From: Gammaproteobacteria bacterium
GTDB taxonomy: Bacteria > Pseudomonadota > Gammaproteobacteria > Steroidobacterales > Steroidobacteraceae
NCBI GenBank assembly: GCA_016874175.1
Contig: VGUP01000004.1
Coordinates: forward strand, 1 to 51,201
Reading direction: 5' to 3'
Length of the DNA: 51,201 nt
Part shown: piece after piece, positions 19,127 through 28,929 of the stretch
Layout: each line of letters starts with the position of its first letter
Position numbering within the stretch: position 1 is the stretch's first letter
Program-made: the position numbers and the translations under genes
The notes under the pieces: model-generated
Told to the model about the DNA's origin: nothing
Databases searched by the model: none
Seen by the model: only the letters and a program-made list of their open reading frames with translations

Positions 19127-20755
19127 TCAGAGACCTGCGGCGAGCGCCGCTTCGCGCGCCCAGACATAGTCGGGTTTGCTCGTGTTGGTGCGCTGCACCG
19201 GCGCTGCAAAGACTAGCGCGCGCGGCACTTTGTAACCCGCAATCAGCGTGCGGCAATGCTCGCGCAAAGATTCTGCATCGACTGTGCCGCCCTCGCGCGA
19301 TATCCCGTCTCGCAGTGACACCACGGCGACCACACGCTCGCCCCAGCGCGGGTCAGGCACGCCGACGACGAGCGCATCAAACACGGCCGGATGGGCCTTG
19401 AGGGCCTGCTCAACTTCCTCCGGGAATACTTTCTCGCCGCCGGTATTGATGCAGGTCGAGCCGCGTCCGAGCACCGTCACCGAACCATCAGCCTCGAGCC
19501 GCGCGGAATCCCCCGTGATAGCGAGCCGCTTACCCTCAAGCGTGATGAAGGTGTGCGCCGTGCGCTCCGGATCGCCGAAATAACCCTGCGGCAACGGACC
19601 GCTGCGCGCGAGCACACCCTCTTCACCGGGCGCGGCAAAGCGCGAGCGGTCGACAACCACGTGAATATCGGGGCGTGGTACGAAACGCATCAGACCGCTG
19701 CCCTCGGCGGCGGCGCCCGCACCAAGCGTGCCAGACTCGGTGGTGCCCAAAGAACTGCTGGTGTGCAGCCGCGGCAAAGAATTGCGCAAAGATTGCTGCA
19801 CGGCCTGTGAAAAGACAGCGCCGCCAGAGCCGACATGCACCAGCGTCTCGAGGGACCACCTTCCCGGATGGGCCGCGAGGGCATCAGCAAGCGGCCGACC
19901 CATACCATCGCCCACGATGACCAAAATATTCACGCGCTCGCGAGCGCAGAGATCGAGCGCATTCACGGGGTCGAAACTGCGCCCCGCCTGCAACACGATC
20001 GTGTGCCCGGCAAAGATCGATGAGAGCGCGGCCCAGAGTGCAGCGCCGTGCATCAGCGGCGCCACCGGAAACGTCACGAGCGGCGGCGATTCACGCACGC
20101 GATCGATAATTTCTTCGGGCGTCGTGATCGGCCCCTCGCGCGAAAAAAAACCACCGCCGCCGAGCGACGCGAGCAGCATGTCGTGGTGGCTCCAGACCAC
20201 GCCTTTCGGTATGCCGGTGGTCCCGCCGGTATAGATGATAAGCGCGTCATCGCTGCGCGGTACGCGTGCCGGCGCGGGCAGATTGGTGCCTTCGCGCAGC
20301 GCGGCAGCAAAACCCGTGTCGCCCTCGCCCTCGCCCTCGCCTGCTGCGACCACGATGCGCGGACAAGATCTGAGACCGCGAACGTGCGGCAGGAATTCGC
20401 GCTCGACGATGGCCGTACCTGTCTTGGCATTGTCGTAGAGATACTCGAGCTCCGCCTCGACGTAACGGTAATTGACATTGAACGGCAATACACCGAGCCG
20501 ACATGCCGCAAAGAATCCGATCAAATATTCCGGACGATTGCCGCAGTGCAGCGCGAGTGTTTCGCCGGCGCGCAGTCCGCGACGATCGAGCGTCGCTGCC
20601 AAGTGCCCGACTCGACTCGCAAGCTCGGCATAGCTCATGCGCTCATCGCCACACACAAGCGCGGTGCGCTGCGGCACCTCGCCGGCCACGAGCGCCAGCA
20701 AGTCGGCGAAATTGAAACTGCGAGCCGTATTCACGGGCATATTTTCATTGGGCAT
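19127..20755 (-). CDS. Acyl-CoA ligase (AMP-binding)
   Basis: Start MPNENMPVNTARSFNFADLLALVAGEVPQRTALVC at 20755; IYTGGTTGIPKGVVWSHHD; GRGSTCINTGGEKVFPEEVEQALKAHPAVFDALVVGVPD. Confidence 0.9.
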   Translation of the reverse strand: MPNENMPVNTARSFNFADLLALVAGEVPQRTALVCGDERMSYAELASRVGHLAATLDRRGLRAGETLALHCGNRPEYLIGFFAACRLGVLPFNVNYRYVEAELEYLYDNAKTGTAIVEREFLPHVRGLRSCPRIVVAAGEGEGEGDTGFAAALREGTNLPAPARVPRSDDALIIYTGGTTGIPKGVVWSHHDMLLASLGGGGFFSREGPITTPEEIIDRVRESPPLVTFPVAPLMHGAALWAALSSIFAGHTIVLQAGRSFDPVNALDLCARERVNILVIVGDGMGRPLADALAAHPGRWSLETLVHVGSGGAVFSQAVQQSLRNSLPRLHTSSSLGTTESGTLGAGAAAEGSGLMRFVPRPDIHVVVDRSRFAAPGEEGVLARSGPLPQGYFGDPERTAHTFITLEGKRLAITGDSARLEADGSVTVLGRGSTCINTGGEKVFPEEVEQALKAHPAVFDALVVGVPDPRWGERVVAVVSLRDGISREGGTVDAESLREHCRTLIAGYKVPRALVFAAPVQRTNTSKPDYVWAREAALAAGL

Positions 20756-20760
20756 AGCGA

Positions 20761-22074
20761 TCACCCCTGATGCCGGATCCCTCTGGCTGCGGCTTCCGCG
20801 TGCAGGCTGCGGGCGGATCGATGAATAATCATGGCACCCACGAAACTCACTGAAATTGCCACCACCAAGCCGTAGCGTAAAGACTCGTCGCCGAACCTTG
20901 CCGCAAAAAGATCTGAGAGCATACCGGCGAACCACGGGCCCATCGCAATGCCCATCAGGTTGACGACGAACCAGAACACCGCGGTGCCGGTCGCGCGCAA
21001 GTCGGGGGGCAAGGCGTTTTGCGTCGTTGACTGCATCGGCAGCACCCAGCCACCGCCAACCAGCCCCATCGGAATAGTCAAGAGCACGAGGGCGCTGAAC
21101 GAGGGCATCCAACAGGCAAGGCACAGACAGGCGGTGGCAAACGTCAGCGCGTAACTCGACGCGCGTACCGGTGCATTGAGGTCGCGACGCACGAGACGAT
21201 CGGCGACGAAGCCCGCAACAATCGTCCCGGCCAGCGCCGACAGCAGATACGGGGGCGCAAATACCGTACCGATCGTCTGCAGATCAACGCCGTGCGAGCG
21301 CATCAAAAAAGGTGCAGACCAACCGGCGAAGGCCTGGCCGCCGAAGACCCCGAGTGCCGTCCCAAAGCAAAGATTACGAAAACTGCGGTACGCCCAGAGG
21401 GTGCGCAGCGCGGTCGCGAGGTCGGCACGCGCTGTATCGGCAGAGGTCTTGGAGGCTTCCATGGTCCCGCGCTCGGGCTCACGCACGGTGAGATAGGCAA
21501 CCAATGCCACCACGATGCCGGGGGCGCCCGCATAAATGAAGACGTCGCGCCAGCCCAAGGATGCGCCGAGCATCGCGCCCGTCACCATGCCGGTTACCTG
21601 GCCAAAATAAACCGCGAGACCGAGCAGGGACAGCGCCCGCGCTCGATACAACACCGGGAAGTAATCGGCGAGGATTGAGTACGCCGGCGCCAGGAAGGCC
21701 GCCTCGCCGATGCCCACGCCGACGCGAAAGAGAGCGAGTTGTTGCCAGGTTTGTGCGTAGGCCGTGGCGATCGTGAAGCCGCTCCACACGATGCAGCCGG
21801 CGACGATGATACGGATGCGACTCGCGCGATCGGCATAGCGGGCGATGGGGATGCCGGCGAGCGCATAAAACACCGCGAAGGCAGGCCCGACGAGGAAGCC
21901 CATGATCGTGTCCGAGGCGCCAAGGTCCTCTTTAACGAGCTGCGACAGCACGTTGAGGACCGAGCGGTCGATATAATTGATTAGGTAGATGACGAACAGC
22001 ATGCCGGCGACGTACCACGCGTACCGGCCGGGCTTTGCCACCGATTTATTATTCGCTGTGTCCTGCTTGTGCAC
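20761..22074 (-). CDS. MFS transporter, spinster-like family
   Basis: YVAGMLFVIYLINYIDRSVLNVLSQLVKEDLGASDTIMGFLVGPAFAVFYALAGIPIARYADRASR. Confidence 0.88.
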   Translation of the reverse strand: MHKQDTANNKSVAKPGRYAWYVAGMLFVIYLINYIDRSVLNVLSQLVKEDLGASDTIMGFLVGPAFAVFYALAGIPIARYADRASRIRIIVAGCIVWSGFTIATAYAQTWQQLALFRVGVGIGEAAFLAPAYSILADYFPVLYRARALSLLGLAVYFGQVTGMVTGAMLGASLGWRDVFIYAGAPGIVVALVAYLTVREPERGTMEASKTSADTARADLATALRTLWAYRSFRNLCFGTALGVFGGQAFAGWSAPFLMRSHGVDLQTIGTVFAPPYLLSALAGTIVAGFVADRLVRRDLNAPVRASSYALTFATACLCLACWMPSFSALVLLTIPMGLVGGGWVLPMQSTTQNALPPDLRATGTAVFWFVVNLMGIAMGPWFAGMLSDLFAARFGDESLRYGLVVAISVSFVGAMIIHRSARSLHAEAAARGIRHQG

Positions 22075-22179
22075 CGCCCCCCCAACACCGCCGGTGGCAG
22101 CCCCCGCTATGGGGGGTTTCGTGGCGAAAGTGCCACACCGCTGCGATATTAACAGTCCGGTGGTCTAGATAACGTCGCT

Positions 22180-22211
22180 TTGCGTAATTTCGATTGACAT
22201 GGATTACGCGA
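22180..22211. promoter_or_regulatory. Operator-like inverted repeat, site C: TTGCGTAATT-TCGATTGACATG-GATTACGCGA, enclosing a TTGACA -35-like box (22194-22199)
   Basis: Arms GCGTAAT (22182-22188) and ATTACGC (22203-22209), 28 bp end to end; between MFS (-) and TonB receptor (+). Confidence 0.65.
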
Positions 22212-22329
22212 ATTGAAAATATGCGCTCACGGGGGCATCCGCTTTAGGTCGCCTATTTGGCTTCGCCTCGGGCAGATGGCTGGTAACGAGTGTCGCAGAA
22301 AAATATATCTACGTGGAGGGGTGGGAAAC

Positions 22330-24987
22330 ATGAAGGCGAAGCATTCATTGGCGTCGATCCTTGCCGGGTTTGTCGCCGCGTTCATCACCGGACTCGCCGG
22401 AGCACAAGAAGCCGATCAGGCTGGCCTAGAAGAAATCGTCGTGACGGCGCAAAAGCGCGCCGAGAACTTGCAGACCACGCCAATCGCGATCACGGCGCTC
22501 ACCGCCAACACGATTGCGGAACTTGGCATCAGCAACAACAAGAATCTTTTCGGTGTCGTGCCGAACGTGCACGGCTTCGAACCGCCCTCCTCACGCGGCA
22601 ACCTCTCGATCAACATCCGCGGCGTGCCCTCGGGTAACGCCAACAGCGTGTCGAACGATCCAGCCTCAGCGCTCTATGTCGACGGCGTTTATGTGGTCAA
22701 GGGCCTCGGCGTCGGCCTCGATGTCATGGACCTCGAGCGCATCGAAGTGCTGCGTGGTCCGCAGGGCACGCTCTACGGTCGCAACTCCACGGGTGGTGCG
22801 GTCAACTTTGTCTCGCGTAAGCCGGGTGGCGACTTCCGCCTCGATGCGCGCGTCGTCACGGGCGACTACAGCCTGCGCGACTATCGCGTGGCGGTCGACC
22901 TGCCGAGCATGGGTTCGCTCGCGAGCAGCTTCTCCTACTTCAAGCGCGAGCGTGATCCGCTCTATCGAAACACGAATCCGGCCAACGAGGGCTCAGAGAA
23001 CCTGAATCGCGAGGGCTGGCGCCTTGCGCTCGAACTCACGCCCAGCGAACACTTCACCGCGAGCTACAGCTTCACGCATTCGGAGCTCGACGAATTCGCG
23101 CAGGCCCTGAAGCCCGTTGGTCTCACGCCGGCGGCGTCCGCAGTCACCGCGACGCCAGGTTATCCGACCAATGTGCAGCTGACGAGCCGCAGCCGGTCGC
23201 AGACGCTCGCCGGCATCCAGGGGAATCTGGCCTTCCTCGGCCCTGCGGCGCAAACCCCGCAGGTTCGCCAGCTCAGTCAGTGGATCACCGACTACACTGT
23301 CTGGGAAAACAACATCTACGCGGCAGGCGTCGGCCGGCCGAACATGATTTCCAGTGACAACCCGCTGCGCTCGAGCAACGATGTCGACGCGCATGGTCTG
23401 ACGCTCTCTTGGCGGCCGAACATGCCCTCGCTCGGCGAGGTCGAGTTTAAGTCGATCACGGGCTATCGCAAACTCGAGAACCTCAATCAGGGTGACCTCG
23501 ATGGCGTTGACGGCACCGTTCGTCCACTCCCCAACGGTCTGACGACGGGCGTAGTGCACGATCTGGTGCTCGCCACCATCGGCGGTCTTTTCTTCAACGC
23601 GGTTTCGCCGCAGATTCCCGCGGCGACCGAGTTTGCCGCAGCGGTGAATATCGTCGATGCGATCAATGCCACCGGCATCCAGCGTTCTTTTGCCAACCGG
23701 GCGCTCACCAACGTCGAGTCCTTCCAGCAGGAATTCTCGATGGTCGGCAAGAAGGGCAACCTCGATTACGCCACGGGCATCTTCTACTTCAAGGACGAAG
23801 GTGAGTTCCGTAACAATCGTTGGGCGCTGTTCCCGATCTCGGCCTCTGACACCACCTCGCATGACAACGGCACTGAAGCTACGGCCATTTATGGTCAAGG
23901 CACTTGGCGCATGAACGAGGACAGTCCGCTCGCCATCACGCTCGGTCTGCGTCACACCAAAGAAACCAAGGACGTCACTTACCTGTGGCGCAGCAGCGCC
24001 AATCCTTCAGGCTTCTTCGGCTTCGTGTTTGCGGGTCAGTCGGTAGCGCGCGCCTACGTGGCCGATGCACTCAGCGAGACGCAGGCCCCCGTCGCCAATA
24101 TCTTTGGCAAAGCCTTCAACAAGGACTTCAGCAACACGAGTGGCAAGCTGACCTTGGGCTATGACGCCAGCGATGACGTCCATACCTATCTCACCTACTC
24201 CACGGGCTACAAGAGCGGCACCTACAACGGTGACTTCTATGACACCGTGAACAACACGGGCGACCTGTTGCAACCGGAGAAGATCACCAACCTCGAAGCG
24301 GGTCTCAAGGCGGATATCACCCCGCGCTTCCGCATCAACGCTGCGGTGTTCAAGTACGATTACAAAGACATGCATATCTCTACGCTCTTCGTGCGCCCGA
24401 ACGGCAGTGTGGTCGCCCGCATTCAAAATGCGGGTCGCGCCAAGCGCTATGGTGGCGAGCTTGAGCTCACGTTGCGGCCGATCGACAGCCTCACGGCGTC
24501 GCTCTCGTGGTCGGCCATACGTGGTGCCTTCGATGAGTTCCCGCTCGCACGCAACGCAACCACCACCATCCCGAACACGGTGGACTTCGCTCACCGCGCC
24601 ATAGCTCCGGACAATACGATCACGGCCAACCTCGACTGGCAGCTCGCCAAGACCGAGCTCGCTCGTATCTCGCTCAACGTGAATGCAAACTACCAGTCAG
24701 AGGTGTTTCCGATAGCGATCTCCACCGACTCGTATGCGTCGGGTCCGGTGATCTTCGCGCAGCGGCCCAACAACTCGCGTACCATCGTCAACAGCCGCCT
24801 GAGCTTTAGCGATATGCAGGTCGGCCGCTCGAAGATGCGGATCAGCGTTTGGGGCCGCAACTTGTCTGACGCCGACTACCAGGAGTTCGCTTTCGGTTAC
24901 GGCGCCTCGCTCGGTCTCAACGTCGCCCAGTATGGCGAGCCGCGCACCTACGGCGTGGAATTCGCGGTGCTGCTCGGCGACAAGTAA
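22330..24987 (+). CDS. TonB-dependent receptor
   Basis: Start MKAKHSLASILAGFVAAFITGLAGAQEA at 22330 after GGAGGGG; TonB box-like EEIVVTAQKR; plug VLRGPQGTLYGRNSTGGAVNFVSRKP. Confidence 0.93.
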   Translation: MKAKHSLASILAGFVAAFITGLAGAQEADQAGLEEIVVTAQKRAENLQTTPIAITALTANTIAELGISNNKNLFGVVPNVHGFEPPSSRGNLSINIRGVPSGNANSVSNDPASALYVDGVYVVKGLGVGLDVMDLERIEVLRGPQGTLYGRNSTGGAVNFVSRKPGGDFRLDARVVTGDYSLRDYRVAVDLPSMGSLASSFSYFKRERDPLYRNTNPANEGSENLNREGWRLALELTPSEHFTASYSFTHSELDEFAQALKPVGLTPAASAVTATPGYPTNVQLTSRSRSQTLAGIQGNLAFLGPAAQTPQVRQLSQWITDYTVWENNIYAAGVGRPNMISSDNPLRSSNDVDAHGLTLSWRPNMPSLGEVEFKSITGYRKLENLNQGDLDGVDGTVRPLPNGLTTGVVHDLVLATIGGLFFNAVSPQIPAATEFAAAVNIVDAINATGIQRSFANRALTNVESFQQEFSMVGKKGNLDYATGIFYFKDEGEFRNNRWALFPISASDTTSHDNGTEATAIYGQGTWRMNEDSPLAITLGLRHTKETKDVTYLWRSSANPSGFFGFVFAGQSVARAYVADALSETQAPVANIFGKAFNKDFSNTSGKLTLGYDASDDVHTYLTYSTGYKSGTYNGDFYDTVNNTGDLLQPEKITNLEAGLKADITPRFRINAAVFKYDYKDMHISTLFVRPNGSVVARIQNAGRAKRYGGELELTLRPIDSLTASLSWSAIRGAFDEFPLARNATTTIPNTVDFAHRAIAPDNTITANLDWQLAKTELARISLNVNANYQSEVFPIAISTDSYASGPVIFAQRPNNSRTIVNSRLSFSDMQVGRSKMRISVWGRNLSDADYQEFAFGYGASLGLNVAQYGEPRTYGVEFAVLLGDK

Positions 24988-24998
24988 AACGTAGGAAC

Positions 24999-25021
24999 GT
25001 GACCGATTCGAGGTCGGTCAC
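24999..25021 (+). repeat. Hairpin GTGACCGA-TTCGAGG-TCGGTCAC downstream of the TonB receptor
   Basis: Perfect 8-bp stem, 7-nt loop. Confidence 0.6.
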
Positions 25022-25047
25022 GGCTCCGAAGTCTTCTGCAAAGCACT

Positions 25048-25080
25048 AGGCCCGGTCGACAACGACCGGGCCTTTTTTTT
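25048..25080 (+). terminator. Rho-independent terminator AGGCCCGGTCG-ACAA-CGACCGGGCCT-TTTTTTT
   Basis: 11-bp GC-rich stem, 4-nt loop, T-tract. Confidence 0.93.
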
Positions 25081-25083
25081 GCT

Positions 25084-26679
25084 TTATTGCGCGGCGCGTA
25101 ACAGAAAATCAGCTGCCCGCTCGCCGATCATGACGCAGGCGGCGTGGGTGTTCCCGGAGATCAACGTCGGCATCACCGAGGCATCGGCGATGCGTAGACC
25201 AGTCACACCCTGCACTCTCAACTGCGGATCGACCACCGCATCGGGATCACTGCCCATGCGACAGCTACCCACCGGGTGATAGCCCGTCGAGCCGAACTTG
25301 CGGGCGAAATCGAGAAGCTCGGCATCGCTCTGTGCCAGCTCTCCCGGGTTAATCTCGACTTCGATCAAAGATCCGAGTGGAAGGGCTGCGGCCACATCAC
25401 GGGCGATCCGCATGCCGCGAACCGTCAGTTTTTGATCGGCCTCGGCGAGCAGATATCGATGAGCGATCTGCGGCGGCGCCAACGGATCGGTGGAAGCAAT
25501 GGCCACTTCGCCTCGCGATGTCGGGCGCATGACGCAGGGCGCGATGGTAAGCCCCGGATATTGGCTGAGCGCACCCTTGCCGCCCTTGGCTGCGATCTCG
25601 AGATCGCCGGTGACCGGCAAGCAGTGATACTGCAGGTCGGGTCGCTGCTGCGCTGGATCGCTGCGCACGAAAGCGCCACTCTGCGCCGCCGGAATAGTGA
25701 GCGGCCCGCTGCGCTGCAGCAGATAACGCCAGAAATTGCGCATCAAGCCCCAGCCCGCCAGCTCCCCGTTGTAGCTGAAGACACCGGGTTTGACCCGAAA
25801 GCCCATGGGGACAACGTAATGATCCTGCAGGTTTGCACCCACGGCGGGCCGATCGAGCACCACGCTGATGCCGTGCTCACCGAGCAATTGCGCACCACCA
25901 ACGCCCGATAGCTGCAGCAACTGCGGACTGTGATAAGCCCCTGCCGCGAGGATGATTTCGCGTCGCGCGCGGAGAACCGTCCGCTCGCCGCCGAAATCAT
26001 ACTCGATACCGCTCGCCCGAACACCCGCATCCCCCCGCGCAAAAACGATACGTCTTGCGACAGTCGCGGTGAGAATTTTGAGATTGTCGCGATCTTTGAT
26101 CGGCTGCAAAAAAACTCTTGCCGCCGACCAGCGCTCGCCGCCGTCAATGATGGCATCGTAGTAGCCGCTACCCCACTGCGAGCCGTCATTGAAACTGTCG
26201 GTGACCGGCGTGCCGGTCGCAGCAAACGCGGCGATCACCGCGTCGTTGGTCGAATCTTTCTCGGTCGCTTTTTGCACCCGCAGTTCGGACTGCAAGAACC
26301 AGGGAAGCACGTCAGACCAACTCCACCCCGTTGCACCCGCAGCCGCCCAGTCTTCGTAGTCGGCTGCCTGGCCGCGGATGTAGATGAGCCCGTTGATGTT
26401 CGATGAGCCACCGAGACCCTTGCCGCGCGGCAACAACACCCGTCGACCATCGAGGCCGAGCTCGGGCGCCGAGAAGTAATGCCAGCTGAGGCCGGGCTCG
26501 AAAGCGATCTTGCCGTAACCGATCGGCATGCGAACAAAAAAACTGGCAGCGTTGCCACCCGCCTCGAGAAGCGCCACGTGATGACGCCCGCCTGCACTCA
26601 GTCGGTTGGCGAGCACACAGCCCGCGGAACCTGCACCGACGATGACGAAGTCAAAGTCGCCAGTGTCGCGCACTGCCAA
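25084..26679 (-). CDS. GMC family oxidoreductase (choline dehydrogenase-like)
   Basis: DFVIVGAGSAGCVLANRLS, GKGLGGSSNINGLIYIRGQAADYEDW, C-terminal STGYHPVGSCRMG...ASVMPTLISGNTHAACVMIGERAAD. Confidence 0.9.
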   Translation of the reverse strand: MAVRDTGDFDFVIVGAGSAGCVLANRLSAGGRHHVALLEAGGNAASFFVRMPIGYGKIAFEPGLSWHYFSAPELGLDGRRVLLPRGKGLGGSSNINGLIYIRGQAADYEDWAAAGATGWSWSDVLPWFLQSELRVQKATEKDSTNDAVIAAFAATGTPVTDSFNDGSQWGSGYYDAIIDGGERWSAARVFLQPIKDRDNLKILTATVARRIVFARGDAGVRASGIEYDFGGERTVLRARREIILAAGAYHSPQLLQLSGVGGAQLLGEHGISVVLDRPAVGANLQDHYVVPMGFRVKPGVFSYNGELAGWGLMRNFWRYLLQRSGPLTIPAAQSGAFVRSDPAQQRPDLQYHCLPVTGDLEIAAKGGKGALSQYPGLTIAPCVMRPTSRGEVAIASTDPLAPPQIAHRYLLAEADQKLTVRGMRIARDVAAALPLGSLIEVEINPGELAQSDAELLDFARKFGSTGYHPVGSCRMGSDPDAVVDPQLRVQGVTGLRIADASVMPTLISGNTHAACVMIGERAADFLLRAAQ

Positions 26680-26684
26680 GAACT

Positions 26685-27164
26685 TTAGCCGTCGCGCTTG
26701 CGAGTGATGATCTTGGCGACGCGGTGATCGTATTTCAGCGTCGACACGGCGATGGAGGTCTCGACATGACGTACACCGGGCAGCGCCAGAATGCGATTAT
26801 GGGCGATCGAGACAATCTCTTCGAGCGAACTGAAGAGGCCGATGCAGAGGATGTCATAGCGACCCGCCATCGCGATCACGCAACCGATCTCGCGCATTGC
26901 CGAGATGCGCGAACAAAGATTTTGTACTTCGTTGAGCTGCGCCTGAATGCCGATCAGCACCACTTTGGGCGCGCCGATGGAGGCTACGTTCGTCACTGCG
27001 GTGAAGCGGATGAGGTTAGCGGCCTCGAGACGCTTGATGCGGCCCCGCACCGTGCCTTCGGTGACACCCAAAGATTGTGCAAGCAGGCGATTGCTCGCCC
27101 GCGCATCGCTCGTAAGCTTGTCTATGATCCTGCGATCCAGTTCGTCGACGATGTACTCGATCAC
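26685..27164 (-). CDS. Lrp/AsnC family transcriptional regulator
   Basis: VDELDRRIIDKLTSDARASNRLLAQSLGVTEGTVRGRIKRLEAANLIRFTAV; probable GTG start at 27164 overlapping upstream stop (GTGA). Confidence 0.85.
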   Translation of the reverse strand: MIEYIVDELDRRIIDKLTSDARASNRLLAQSLGVTEGTVRGRIKRLEAANLIRFTAVTNVASIGAPKVVLIGIQAQLNEVQNLCSRISAMREIGCVIAMAGRYDILCIGLFSSLEEIVSIAHNRILALPGVRHVETSIAVSTLKYDHRVAKIITRKRDG

Positions 27165-27643
27165 GATATCGGCGCCACTTCGAAGTTGTACTTCACGACC
27201 TCGGCCGCGATCCCGCACTCGATGCTGCGTATGCCCTTGATCTTGGCAATGTCGCGCAGCAGCAGTGAATGCAATTCATCGAAATCGTGCAAAGCGACAA
27301 GCGTCTCGATGTCGCGCGCACCGGTCACTACATGCACGCTAAAGACCTCTGGCAGGCGCGCAAGCTCATGGGCGACATGCTCTGCCGGCCGGCCCTGCAC
27401 TTGCACGCCGACCGCCAGCAGCACCTTGTAGCCGATCGCGGCAAAGTCGGTGACGGCCACGACCTTCATGGCCTTGGAATTCTCGAGCCTGCGAATGCGG
27501 GCGCTGACCGTGGCGGCGGCCATGCCGAGCTTACGAGCGAGTTCCTGGTTGGTCGCGCGACCGTCCTTGCGCAGCAGCGCAATGATTTTTTGATCGACCT
27601 CGTCGAGCTGGATCGTGGGAGCCTGTTCGTTGACCTTGGCCAT
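27161..27643 (-). CDS. Lrp/AsnC family transcriptional regulator
   Basis: LDEVDQKIIALLRKDGRATNQELARKLGMAAATVSARIRRLENSKAMKVVAVTD. Confidence 0.88.
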   Translation of the reverse strand: MAKVNEQAPTIQLDEVDQKIIALLRKDGRATNQELARKLGMAAATVSARIRRLENSKAMKVVAVTDFAAIGYKVLLAVGVQVQGRPAEHVAHELARLPEVFSVHVVTGARDIETLVALHDFDELHSLLLRDIAKIKGIRSIECGIAAEVVKYNFEVAPIS

Positions 27644-28119
27644 CAGTGTCTGCCCTCTACGCCGGCCACCATGAAGCGGCTCATGGTATCAGCGACACAG
27701 GCGGGACGGTCGCTACCTTCGACCTCGATCGTCACGCGCACCACGGTTTGAATGCCGCCCGTGACATCGGTGACTACGATGATTTCACCCTTGCCGCGGA
27801 TGCGACTGCCCACGCGCACGGGCGCCGGAAAGCGCACCCGATCGAGTCCGTAGTTGATCCCTATGCCGGAGATCTCGACGCGCATCAGCTGCGGCAGGAA
27901 ATAACTGCAGAGTGATAGTGTCAGGTAGCCGTGAGCGATCGTGCCCCCGAAAGGTCCTTGGCGTGAGCGCTCGACATCGACGTGTATCCACTGGTGATCG
28001 CCCGTGGCGTCGGCAAAGCCATCGACGCGGGACTGCTCAATCGTGAGCCAGTCCGTCGGTCCCATCGTGGTGCCCGCGGCAGCGCGCAGCTCATCGATGG
28101 TTTTGAAAATGCGGGTCAT
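27643..28119 (-). CDS. MaoC family dehydratase
   Basis: SRVDGFADATGDHQWIHVDVERSRQGPFGGTIAHGYLTLSL hydratase-2 motif. Confidence 0.9.
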   Translation of the reverse strand: MTRIFKTIDELRAAAGTTMGPTDWLTIEQSRVDGFADATGDHQWIHVDVERSRQGPFGGTIAHGYLTLSLCSYFLPQLMRVEISGIGINYGLDRVRFPAPVRVGSRIRGKGEIIVVTDVTGGIQTVVRVTIEVEGSDRPACVADTMSRFMVAGVEGRH

Positions 28120-28131
28120 GCGAGTCTCGCT

Positions 28132-28929
28132 TCAGGCGTGCTGACTGGACACGGAGAGTATTTCGCCGGTCATGTAACTCGAGAGGTCGGACGCCAAAAA
28201 AATCATGGCGTTGGCGACTTCCCAGACCTCAGCGGGCCGACCAAAGGCTTCACGCCGCGCGAGCTCGGCAAGCAACTCAGGCGTCGTCGTCTTGGCAAGA
28301 AACGCGTGCATGGCGATCGACGGCGCCACCGCGTTGATACGCACACCGTGTGGCGCCGCCTCGATCGCAGCACAGCGCGTGAAGGCCATCACGCCCGCCT
28401 TGGCGGCCGCGTAGTGTGACTGACCGGCCTGCGCTCGCCAGCCGAGCACCGAAGCGTTGTTGACGATGGCCCCGCGTCGGCGGCTTTGCATATGCGGCAA
28501 GATCGCCCGCGTCATGCGCATCACGCTGGTCAACGACACGTCGATCACGCGCGACCACTCGACGTCTGTCATGTCGATGACGTTGGCCGTACCACCGAGG
28601 CCCGCGTTGTTGATCAACACATCGATGTGGCTCAAGGTCTCTATGGCGCTCGCGACCAAAGCATCGACATCTGATTGCTTGGTCACATCGCAGGTTTTGG
28701 CAAACACCTGCTGCGCGCCGGCCGCGCGCAGACGCTCGACCGCTTCACCGAGACGGCGCTCGTGAATATCGCTGACGAAGACCCGCGCACCCTCTTCGAT
28801 GCAGCGTTTCGCGGCGGCGAATCCGATACCGGTGCCGGCGGCCGCCGTCACCAGCACGGTCTGTCCGGCCAGAAGATTTCGGCCCGGGGGATATTGGAGG
28901 GATGGTGGAGTGATCGGTTCAGCGGTCAC
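28132..28929 (-). CDS. ipdF: SDR, IpdF-like (5-OH-HIC-CoA dehydrogenase)
   Basis: VLVTAAAGTGIGFAAAKRCIEEGARVFVSDIHERRLGEAVERL; SVLGWRAQAGQSHYAAAKAGVMAFTRC; SSYMTGEILSVSSQHA - close to remembered Rv3559c. Probable GTG start 28929 overlapping the upstream stop. Confidence 0.75.
   Translation of the reverse strand: MTAEPITPPSLQYPPGRNLLAGQTVLVTAAAGTGIGFAAAKRCIEEGARVFVSDIHERRLGEAVERLRAAGAQQVFAKTCDVTKQSDVDALVASAIETLSHIDVLINNAGLGGTANVIDMTDVEWSRVIDVSLTSVMRMTRAILPHMQSRRRGAIVNNASVLGWRAQAGQSHYAAAKAGVMAFTRCAAIEAAPHGVRINAVAPSIAMHAFLAKTTTPELLAELARREAFGRPAEVWEVANAMIFLASDLSSYMTGEILSVSSQHA

Noticed and set aside
20321-20340. Short tandem repeat GCCCTC x3
   Set aside because: Inside the acyl-CoA ligase, encodes GEGEGEG linker; in frame and short. 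Could be a slippage site but no evidence for phase variation.
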